Of a DNA stretch of 64,000 bases, positions 55,856-64,000 are shown one piece after another. The stretch covers positions 2,152,001 through 2,216,000 of the forward strand of contig NZ_KV917371.1 of NCBI RefSeq assembly GCF_002019635.1. Direction: 5' to 3'. The notes below the pieces were generated by a model. The model saw only the letters and a list, made by a program, of their open reading frames with translations, did no database searches and was not told the DNA's origin. Source of the DNA: Metabacillus halosaccharovorans (lineage in GTDB: Bacteria > Bacillota > Bacilli > Bacillales > Bacillaceae). Position 1 is the first letter of the stretch, and each line of letters begins with the position of its first letter. Both the position numbers and the translations under genes were made by a program.

Positions 55856-56998
55856 ATGAAAAATTTAACATTAATTGCAACCTCGGCAATGGGGCTGGAA
55901 GCCATAGTCGGGAAAGAAGTAAAGGATTTAGGATATGAATGCAAAATTGAAAATGGGAAGGTAACATATGAAGCTGACGAGTTGGCAATCTGTCGCTCCA
56001 ATCTTTGGCTTCGGACTGCAGACCGCATTAAAATAAAAGTAGGAGAATTTCAGGCAAGAACATTTGATGAGTTGTTTGAAAAAACAAAAGCCTTAAATTG
56101 GGGTGACTATCTTCCTGAAAATGCTGAATTTCCGGTTATCGGAAAATCAGTCAAATCAACATTAGCCAGTGTTCCCGATTGTCAGGGAATCGTTAAGAAA
56201 GCAATTGTGGAAAAACTAAAATTACATTATAAAAAAACAGGCTGGTTTAATGAGGATGGGCCCCTATACCGTATTGAGGTTGCCTTGTTAAAAGATGTGG
56301 CAACAATTACAATAGATGCCAGTGGAGCAGGGTTACATAAACGAGGATTTCGCATTGAACAAGGTGGTGCACCACTAAAGGAAACATTAGCAGCTGCACT
56401 TGTACTTCTGACAAGATGGACACCTGATAAACCATTTGTTGACCCTTTCTGCGGTTCAGGTACTATTCCAATTGAGGCAGCACTTATCGGTCAAAATATT
56501 GCTCCCGGATTTAACCGTGAGTTTGCATCTGAAGAATGGGACTGGATTGGAAGAGAAAAATGGGATTTAGCTCGACAAGAGGTTGAAGATAAAGCGGATT
56601 ATGACCGACAACTGGATATACTCGGTTCAGATATTGATCATCGAATGGTCAATATCGCAAAAGGAAATGCAGAAGAAGCTGGCTTTGGCGATATTATTTC
56701 TTTTAAACAAATGCAAGTAAAGGATTTTACAACAACTAAAGAATTCGGTGTAATAGTCGGTAACCCTCCTTATGGGGAACGATTAGGTGAAAAAAGAGAA
56801 GTTGAGCATATGTATAAGGAGATGGGACAAGCATTTTCTAAATTAGATACATGGAGTATTTATATGCTTACTTCACATGAAGGATTTGAACAGTTCTATG
56901 GCAAACCGGCTACTAAGAAACGAAAACTTTTTAACGGTTTTATTAAGACAGATTATTACCAGTATTGGTCAAATATAAGACCGCCAAGAAATAAATAA
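55856..56998 (+). CDS. rlmL: 23S rRNA guanine-N2-methyltransferase, RlmL/YpsC family
   Basis: 380 residues. An N-terminal THUMP domain (to about 160) is followed by a Rossmann methyltransferase with FVDPFCGSGTIPIEAA (SAM motif) and VGNPPYGERLG (the NPPY catalytic motif). It should methylate N2 of a guanosine in 23S rRNA (G2445-type). Called ypsC in Bacillus. No RlmK second methyltransferase domain is fused, unlike E. coli. Confidence 0.92.
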   Translation: MKNLTLIATSAMGLEAIVGKEVKDLGYECKIENGKVTYEADELAICRSNLWLRTADRIKIKVGEFQARTFDELFEKTKALNWGDYLPENAEFPVIGKSVKSTLASVPDCQGIVKKAIVEKLKLHYKKTGWFNEDGPLYRIEVALLKDVATITIDASGAGLHKRGFRIEQGGAPLKETLAAALVLLTRWTPDKPFVDPFCGSGTIPIEAALIGQNIAPGFNREFASEEWDWIGREKWDLARQEVEDKADYDRQLDILGSDIDHRMVNIAKGNAEEAGFGDIISFKQMQVKDFTTTKEFGVIVGNPPYGERLGEKREVEHMYKEMGQAFSKLDTWSIYMLTSHEGFEQFYGKPATKKRKLFNGFIKTDYYQYWSNIRPPRNK

Positions 56999-57069
56999 AA
57001 GGATAAATATTTTAGAATCATTTACAAACATGTTAAATGTTATACTAGTTGAAAAAGGAGGTGGCTAGT

Positions 57070-57249
57070 TTGTCATCATTATCAGATGTTTTAGGACCTA
57101 AATATTTTGCTCTTGAAGCAGCACGTGTGGATGCCAGTCCTACAGAAATCATTATTACAAATGATAAGGGAAATACATACTATATTGTAACACCTGAAAA
57201 TTTAACAACTGATTTAGAAGAACAAGGATTTATAAAAGTAGAAGAATAA
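57070..57249 (+). CDS. 59-residue hypothetical protein after rlmL
   Basis: 59 residues from TTG 57070, which has AAAAAGGAGGTG 6 nt upstream; the longer frame from TTG 57049 lies before that site. LGPKYFALEAARVDASPTEI and YYIVTPENLTTDL are its main stretches; no membrane segment. No family recognised. Strong ribosome site and terminator argue it is real. Confidence 0.68.
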   Translation: MSSLSDVLGPKYFALEAARVDASPTEIIITNDKGNTYYIVTPENLTTDLEEQGFIKVEE

Positions 57250-57253
57250 ACAT

Positions 57254-57294
57254 AAAAAAGAGATTCAACCGTTGGTTCGAATCTCTTTTTTATC
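57254..57294 (+). terminator. Terminator after the 59-residue gene
   Basis: AAAAAAGAGATTC (57254-57266) pairs with GAATCTCTTTTTT (57279-57291), 13 bp, running into T residues. Confidence 0.87.
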
Positions 57295-57329
57295 GTCTAG
57301 GAAATTATAAAATCCTTGAACTGTGGATA

Positions 57330-57465
57330 AGTGCGCGACATCCAGCTCCAGCGCCTAGCCCCTCTAGGGTCTAGCCACAAAGGAATTGAAGACAAAGAAC
57401 GTCTTCTATTCCTTTGCGTCTTATTTGCCCGAGGCTGATCAAGGCGCTTGCGCTTTTGTTCTTTG
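57330..57465. repeat. Dispersed Bacillus intergenic repeat with nested inverted repeats
   Basis: GC-rich island in an AT-rich region. It contains GACATCCAGCTCCAGCGCCT (57338-57357) and ends GGCGCTTGCGCTTTTGTTC; I recall this pair of phrases as the ends of a repeat found in many copies in Bacillus-group genomes. AGCGCCT (57350-57356) pairs with AGGCGCT (57442-57448). In the middle, CAAAGGAATTGAAGAC (57378-57393) pairs with GTCTTCTATTCCTTTG (57401-57416) with one mismatch. A 69-codon frame across it is an artefact. No other gene lies in 57250-57619. Confidence 0.72.
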
Positions 57466-57619
57466 ATAGCCGATTTCTCTTTTTCTTGGGAATAAATTAC
57501 CTCCAATTTGTTAAATATATTATTTAGGTATTAGGATTTCGAAATTATGGAATATTTAATGAATTGTGGATTATATTTAATTATCCATATTTTATTCCCT
57601 AAAGAGGAGAGAAAAAAGA

Positions 57620-57826
57620 GTGTATGAAAACCAAGATTTTCACCTTATAAATAAAGCTTTACTTTCAACGAAAAAGTCATTAGAAAATGAAATAGGTCAA
57701 GACTCACATGCTGTAATGCAAATTGGTCAAGCAAAGGAAGATATGATTCGAGCTTTATCTCATGTAACATCAATTGACCACCAATTAATTTTTGAAACAA
57801 TGTTCGATGAAGTTAAAGATATCTAG
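57620..57826 (+). CDS. 68-residue hypothetical protein
   Basis: 68 residues, all helix-prone: NQDFHLINKALLSTKKSLEN and AVMQIGQAKEDMIRALSHVT. GTG 57620 follows GAGGAGAG. Soluble. No family recognised. A terminator overlaps the stop codon, so it is a single-gene unit between the repeat and ypvA. Confidence 0.65.
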   Translation: MYENQDFHLINKALLSTKKSLENEIGQDSHAVMQIGQAKEDMIRALSHVTSIDHQLIFETMFDEVKDI

Positions 57827-57860
57827 GTGTAGCCACGTCGGCTGCCTCTTTTTTTTGATT
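57825..57860 (+). terminator. Terminator after the 68-residue gene
   Basis: AGGTGTAGCC (57825-57834) pairs with GGCTGCCTC (57840-57848), including a T-G pair and one bulged base; TTTTTTTTG follows. Confidence 0.82.
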
Positions 57861-58002
57861 TGATTCAATTTAATTTAATAAACTACGAGACAGTGTCATT
57901 CAACGATTGTTTCAGATAATTTGATGTAAATTATTTGACTTTTTATCAATTCAATATGATAATTATTATTTGCAGTAATTTTGAAGTATGGAGGTAGCGT
58001 TT

Positions 58003-59925
58003 ATGGTAACATCACGTTTGCCTTTTACCATATCAAAGGATGAGAGCTTTTATCAAGCCTTAAGCAATTGGATAGGAGATGTGTTTTACGATATTCTTCC
58101 TGAAAAGGGCTTTGAGTTGAGAGATGAACAAATTTTTATGGCTTTTCAGCTGGAAAAAGCATTTCAAGAAAAAAAAGTCATGTTCGCAGAAGCAGGAGTA
58201 GGAACAGGGAAAACGATTGTTTACCTGCTTTATGCTTTATCTTATGCTAGATATACTGGTAAACCGGCAATAATTGCTTGTGCAGATGAAACATTAATAG
58301 AACAACTAGTTAAACAAGAAGGCGATATTGCCAAATTGTCTGAGCATTTAGATATCAATATGGATGTCAGGCTAAGCAAAACACATAGTCAATATCTTTG
58401 CTTAAATAAGTTAGATGAAACCATGAAGAAAACCGGGGATGAAAAGTATCTTGACCTTTATCAATCACTCCCTGCTTTTGTTCATGAACCAGGCGGAATG
58501 CAACAATTTTCTGCTTATGGTGACCGAAAAGAATTCGGCCATCTTTCAGATGAAGAATGGGAAAATGTAGGATGGGATTCTTTTCAAGACTGTTTCACAT
58601 GTTCTCAGAGACATCGTTGTGGTTTAACGTTAACAAGAGATTATTATCGTAAAGCAACAGACATCATTGTTTGCTCACATGATTATTTTATGGAACATAT
58701 TTGGACATTTGACTCTCGTAAACGAGAAGGACAAATCCCTTTACTTCCTGACTATAGCAGTGTCGTATTTGATGAAGGACATCTGTTGGAATATGCTGCG
58801 CAAAAAGCCTTAACATATCGTGTAAAACAGAGTACTTTACAAATATTCTTAGAAAGATTATTACAAAATGAAATTCGCGAAGAATTGGCTTATTTAGTAG
58901 AAGACGCACTTTCTGTTAATGATTTATTTTTTGATGATTTAAAAGAATGCACTAGCAGTGTTGAAGGTTCTAATCGCTTACGAATTGACCGAAAAGGAAA
59001 GCTTCAAAAAACAGCACATAGTCTGCAGGGCAAATTGTCTGAAATTAGTGAGGCACTTGTATTTGAAGGTGAATTATACACCATTGGTGAATATGAACTG
59101 AAAATTGTAGAAGAATTCATTGATCAAATGGAATATTCTCTCTCACTATTTAACAAAAACACAAACGCAGTAAGTTGGGTTGAAGAAAAAAGTGATGATT
59201 ATACATTAGTCATAATGCCTCGAAAAGTAGAGGAGGTTTTAAAGGAAAAAGTCTTCTCGAAAAAAATACCAATTGTATTCTCATCAGCAACATTGTCTGA
59301 TAACAAATCGTTTGATTTTATTTCTCAGAGCTTAGGAATTCAAGATTATTTGTCCCTTTCAGTCGATTCTCCTTTTGATTATGAAGAACAGATGAATATC
59401 CAAGTAGTGGAAGAGGACGAAGCTGAGAAAAAATTTCAACTAACAATCCAAGAATTAACGAAATCGGAAGGGAAAGGATTAGTACTCTTCCGTTCATTAA
59501 AAGAATTGAAGTGGTTTAAACAAAAAGTCTCAGAAATATCCTTCCCATTTTCGATCATCTTTGAAGGTGATAAAGAAATTAGTTCGTTAGTGAAGGAATT
59601 TCAGGAAAATGAACATTCTGTACTTTGTGCTGTGCACCTTTGGGAAGGTCTTGATATTCCTGGTCCATCCTTATCAAATGTTGTGATATGGACGTTGCCA
59701 TATCCTCCTGATGACCCTGTATTTGAAGCGAAAAGATCTGATAAACAAGATCCTTTCAAAGAAGTAGATATTCCTTATATGATATTAAGATTACGACAGG
59801 GTATCGGGAGACTAATTCGTACAAGTAATGATCAAGGCTCAATTACGATTTTCCATACGAAAAAAGACAAAGATATATTGTCAATGATTGAATCAGTACT
59901 GCCTGTTAAACCGTCAATAAAATAA
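58003..59925 (+). CDS. ypvA: XPD/DinG-family ATP-dependent helicase YpvA
   Basis: About 640 residues. Walker A AEAGVGTGKTIVY, box II FDEGHLLEYA (DEGH in place of DEAH), FSSATLSDN and the late motif RLRQGIGRLIRTSNDQGS. Cysteines in YLCLNK and DCFTCSQRHRCG have the spacing of an XPD-type 4Fe-4S cluster, so unlike DinG in this window it may be a true 5'-3' iron-sulfur helicase. No exonuclease domain. ATG 58003 follows GGAGGT; ATG 57988 lies before that site. Confidence 0.9.
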   Translation: MVTSRLPFTISKDESFYQALSNWIGDVFYDILPEKGFELRDEQIFMAFQLEKAFQEKKVMFAEAGVGTGKTIVYLLYALSYARYTGKPAIIACADETLIEQLVKQEGDIAKLSEHLDINMDVRLSKTHSQYLCLNKLDETMKKTGDEKYLDLYQSLPAFVHEPGGMQQFSAYGDRKEFGHLSDEEWENVGWDSFQDCFTCSQRHRCGLTLTRDYYRKATDIIVCSHDYFMEHIWTFDSRKREGQIPLLPDYSSVVFDEGHLLEYAAQKALTYRVKQSTLQIFLERLLQNEIREELAYLVEDALSVNDLFFDDLKECTSSVEGSNRLRIDRKGKLQKTAHSLQGKLSEISEALVFEGELYTIGEYELKIVEEFIDQMEYSLSLFNKNTNAVSWVEEKSDDYTLVIMPRKVEEVLKEKVFSKKIPIVFSSATLSDNKSFDFISQSLGIQDYLSLSVDSPFDYEEQMNIQVVEEDEAEKKFQLTIQELTKSEGKGLVLFRSLKELKWFKQKVSEISFPFSIIFEGDKEISSLVKEFQENEHSVLCAVHLWEGLDIPGPSLSNVVIWTLPYPPDDPVFEAKRSDKQDPFKEVDIPYMILRLRQGIGRLIRTSNDQGSITIFHTKKDKDILSMIESVLPVKPSIK

Positions 59926-59938
59926 CACCTTAATATTC

Positions 59939-59966
59939 TCCCTGCTAGATGAGTTTCTAGCAGGGA
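59939..59966. repeat. Perfect inverted repeat after ypvA
   Basis: TCCCTGCTAGA (59939-59949) pairs with TCTAGCAGGGA (59956-59966), 11 perfect bp, loop TGAGTT. No T-run on either side, so it is a weak terminator or RNA stabiliser. Confidence 0.6.
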
Positions 59967-60054
59967 ACTATTCTGTTCCAACCTATTTGTTCATAGAATA
60001 AACCTAAGCATATACATAAAAAAATAGTACTCTAATTAATGGGAGTGAGAAAAA

Positions 60055-61560
60055 ATGAATCATATGGAAGAAGAGTTTTTAGACTATATTCGAAAAATGC
60101 AAGCATATGAAGAAGCTATTAATGTAATGTACTGGGATTTACGTACAGGTGCCCCGAAAAAAGGAGTGCAACAACGATCAGAAGTGATTGGAATGCTATC
60201 AACAGAAGCATTTGAAATGCTCGTTTCAGATCAAATGAATGAATATCTTACAGACTTATCAAATGAAGGTGTTTATGAAAACTTACAATTCAAAACGAAA
60301 AAAGCAATCGAGATTCTGAAAAAAGAATACAAAAAAAATAAAGTTATTCCACCTGAAGAATATAAAGAATATGTTATTCTTTGCTCTAAGGCTGAGTCCA
60401 TTTGGGAAGAAGCGAAAGAAAAGTCTGATTTTCAACTGTTTGCTCCATATTTACAAAAGCTGGTTGACTATAACAAAAAATTAATCAATTACTGGGGATA
60501 TGAAGGCAATAAGTATAATACTCTTTTAAATGAATATGAACCAGGTATAACAGTCGAAACATTGGATCGTGTGTTTTCGCAGGTTCGAGATAGAATCGTA
60601 CCACTTGTGAAAAAAATTTCGCAAACATCCTTTAAACCGACTACAGACTTCATCTTTGAAAAATTCCCTAAAGAAGACCAAAAACAATTAAGTGAGTTTT
60701 TATTGAGTGAACTTGGTTATGATTTTGATGCAGGAAGATTAGATGAGACAGTTCATCCATTTGAAATAACGTTAAATAGAAATGATGTAAGGGTAACCAC
60801 GAAGTATGATGAAAATGATTTCCGTACCGCTATTTTTGGAACAATACATGAATGCGGTCATGCGATTTATGAGCAGAATATATCCCAGGAATATGAGGGG
60901 ACTATACTAAGTAGTGGAACATCAATGGGGATTCATGAATCCCAATCACTATTTTATGAAAATTTTGTTGGGAGAAATAAAGGATTTTGGAGCCGCTATT
61001 TTACAAAACTAAAAGACCATTCAAAAGAACAATTTAGTGACGTAAGTCTTGATGAGTATTATGTGGCAATTAATGAATCAAAGCCCTCTTTAATTAGGAT
61101 TGAAGCAGATGAGTTAACATATTGTCTTCATATTATGATCCGTTATGAAATAGAAAAAGGGCTGTTTAACGATGACATTTCAGTTGAAGAACTTCCGCAG
61201 ATATGGAATGAGAAATATGAAGAATATTTGGGAATAACACCACCAAACGATGCTCAAGGTGTATTACAGGATGTTCATTGGGCAGGAGGAAGCTTCGGAT
61301 ATTTTCCTTCCTATGCATTAGGTTATATGTATGCTGCCCAAATAAAAAATGCCATGTTAAAGGATCTACCTAATTTTGATGAACTTATAGAAACAGGTCA
61401 ATTTGAGGAAATAAAGGATTGGTTAACTTATAAGATTCACCAATTCGGAAGAACGAAGCAGCCTTTAGAAATTATGACTGATGTAACGGGAGAAGAATTA
61501 AATGCACAACATTTAATTGAATATCTCGAAGAAAAGTATCAAAAGATTTATAAACTATAA
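60055..61560 (+). CDS. ypwA: Metallocarboxypeptidase, M32 family (YpwA)
   Basis: 501 residues, thermostable carboxypeptidase 1 (Taq) family. The zinc motif is HECGH in GTIHECGHAIYEQN, with the third ligand Glu in GIHESQSLFYEN. HPFEITLNRNDVRVTTKY and DELTYCLHIMIRYEIE are further conserved blocks. Cytosolic, no signal peptide; removes C-terminal residues from peptides. Ribosome site GGGAGTGAG. Single-gene unit. Confidence 0.94.
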   Translation: MNHMEEEFLDYIRKMQAYEEAINVMYWDLRTGAPKKGVQQRSEVIGMLSTEAFEMLVSDQMNEYLTDLSNEGVYENLQFKTKKAIEILKKEYKKNKVIPPEEYKEYVILCSKAESIWEEAKEKSDFQLFAPYLQKLVDYNKKLINYWGYEGNKYNTLLNEYEPGITVETLDRVFSQVRDRIVPLVKKISQTSFKPTTDFIFEKFPKEDQKQLSEFLLSELGYDFDAGRLDETVHPFEITLNRNDVRVTTKYDENDFRTAIFGTIHECGHAIYEQNISQEYEGTILSSGTSMGIHESQSLFYENFVGRNKGFWSRYFTKLKDHSKEQFSDVSLDEYYVAINESKPSLIRIEADELTYCLHIMIRYEIEKGLFNDDISVEELPQIWNEKYEEYLGITPPNDAQGVLQDVHWAGGSFGYFPSYALGYMYAAQIKNAMLKDLPNFDELIETGQFEEIKDWLTYKIHQFGRTKQPLEIMTDVTGEELNAQHLIEYLEEKYQKIYKL

Positions 61561-61575
61561 CAAATATATATATTA

Positions 61576-61619
61576 TTTTACGAATATTCAAATAGATAAA
61601 TTAAATAAAGTTCGTGTTT
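61576..61619 (+). promoter_or_regulatory. Possible divergent PurBox pair upstream of xpt
   Basis: Box 2, AAAGTTCGTGTTT (61607-61619), differs from AWWGTTCGGWWWT at two places. Box 1, TTTTACGAATATT (61576-61588), differs from AWWWCCGAACWWT at three. They are inverted with an 18-nt gap (16-17 is usual) and lie just upstream of the -35. In B. subtilis PurR acts at xpt-pbuX. Confidence 0.42.
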
Positions 61620-61633
61620 TTATTAAAAAACTC

Positions 61634-61661
61634 TTGAAAATATTGAATAAGTTGATATAAT
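61634..61661 (+). promoter_or_regulatory. Sigma-A promoter for xpt-pbuX
   Basis: TTGAAA (61634-61639), 16-nt spacer, perfect TATAAT (61656-61661). Start predicted near 61668, 11 nt before the riboswitch. Confidence 0.8.
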
Positions 61662-61678
61662 TTTAATTAATTGCATAG

Positions 61679-61749
61679 CACTCATATAATCGTAGGGATA
61701 TGGCCTACAAGTTTCTACCGAACAACCGTAAATTGTTCGACTATGAGTG
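61679..61749 (+). promoter_or_regulatory. Purine riboswitch aptamer, guanine/hypoxanthine type
   Basis: P1 is CACTCATA (61679-61686) with TATGAGTG (61742-61749). P2 is GTAGG/CCTAC with the ATATGG core; P3 is CGAACAA/TTGTTCG. The conserved core TTTCTACCG and GACTATGAG are present. The discriminator base in GACTAT is C, so it should bind guanine, hypoxanthine or xanthine and not adenine. It closely resembles the B. subtilis xpt aptamer. Confidence 0.96.
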
Positions 61750-61799
61750 GATTTATTTGTTGTTTTTCATTTATGATTTTTTAGATATTGTAAATCGAT

Positions 61800-61848
61800 G
61801 ACGACATTGCTTCCACTTTTAGTTGAAGCAATGTCGTCTTTTTTTTGT
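61800..61848 (+). terminator. Riboswitch expression platform terminator
   Basis: GACGACATTGCTTC (61800-61813) pairs with GAAGCAATGTCGTC (61825-61838) and runs into eight T. An antiterminator is visible: AGTGGA (61746-61751), part of the aptamer 3' strand, can pair with TCCACT (61812-61817). Ligand-bound P1 therefore releases the terminator and switches the operon off. Confidence 0.92.
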
Positions 61849-61946
61849 TATTTAGGCTATATGTAATTCTGACTAGGTTTAAGTTTATTTTGATATTAGC
61901 CTAGTTACTGAAAATTAATGGGTTAAATTCGTTAGGGGGATACTAA

Positions 61947-63853
<1,907 letters not shown>

Positions 63854-63915
63854 AAAAGAAGGTAAAAGTATTAAATTCCCCAAGCAATACCCAACATTCT
63901 ATAAAAAAAAACGTT

Positions 63916-63974
63916 AAAACGTTGCCTACATTTTCATGTCTAAGACATGTATTTGGAGGTGGCGTTTTTTCTTT
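63916..63974 (+). terminator. Long hairpin terminator after pbuX
   Basis: AAAACGTTGCCT (63916-63927) pairs with AGGTGGCGTTTT (63957-63968), with G-U pairs. Inside it CATGTC and GACATG pair around TAA. TTTTTTCTTT follows. The last 25 nt of the window hold no supported gene. Confidence 0.82.
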
Positions 63975-64000
63975 ATGAAGAGAAAAAGAATGACAGTAAG

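Noticed and set aside
57297-57506. 69-codon minus-strand open frame, Arg/Lys-rich
   Set aside because: It lies fully across the dispersed repeat and its hairpin, has no convincing ribosome site, and its composition follows the repeat rather than a protein.

Overview
The window is a contiguous, AT-rich stretch of a chromosome from an endospore-forming member of the Bacillaceae, close to Bacillus in gene content. The evidence is gene order from the menaquinone/aromatic amino acid supraoperon through to xpt-pbuX, which follows the Bacillus subtilis 168 map closely. There is also a TRAP-type trp leader, bacillithiol genes, spore genes (cotD, sspM, yppG, csgA-like), a B-type RNase P RNA and Gram-positive Shine-Dalgarno sites with many TTG/GTG starts. 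I cannot name the species.

Layout. 1-7.0 kb: probable end of mtrB, then hepS-menG-hepT (menaquinone side chain and ring methylation), ndk, cheR and aroC-aroB-aroH. 7.0-17 kb: the trp leader with TRAP binding triplets, terminator/antiterminator and a Shine-Dalgarno hairpin, then trpEDCFBA-hisC, tyrA and aroA. 17-24.4 kb: a gene that looks like a degenerate amidohydrolase, ypiA, ypiB (reoY), ypiF, qcrABC (menaquinol:cytochrome c reductase), ypjA and ypjB. 24.4-36.7 kb: ypjC (minus strand), ypjD, dapB, mgsA, bshB1, bshA, cca, birA, a leader RNA with a Pan-like hairpin and terminator, panBCD and dinG. 36.9-45.6 kb: ypmA, ypmB, asnS, dnaD, nth, ypoC, then ponA and recU on the minus strand, and yppC.

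45.6-49.2 kb is the most variable part: small genes on both strands, many tied to sporulation. They are sspM with a sigma-G-type promoter, yppG and an Hsp20 gene with sigma-K-type promoters, and a four-gene minus-strand operon. That operon holds a csgA-like gene and a gene resembling phage Tad1/Acb2 cyclic-nucleotide sponges. 49.2-64 kb: ypqE, mrfAB (yprAB) behind a probable LexA box, cotD, ypsA, gpsB, rnpB, rlmL, a dispersed repeat, ypvA, ypwA, and a guanine riboswitch in front of xpt-pbuX.

How the genes work together. The first 17 kb makes chorismate and sends it to tryptophan, phenylalanine/tyrosine and menaquinone; the menaquinol is then oxidised by QcrABC. dinG, nth, recU, mrfAB and ypvA form a scattered set of DNA repair genes. 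panBCD, birA, bshA/bshB1 and xpt-pbuX supply cofactors, thiols and purines. Observations most worth checking are the Tad1/Acb2-like gene inside a spore operon, the Pan RNA leader with a visible terminator/antiterminator switch, the LexA box in the mrfAB promoter, and the degenerate amidohydrolase.
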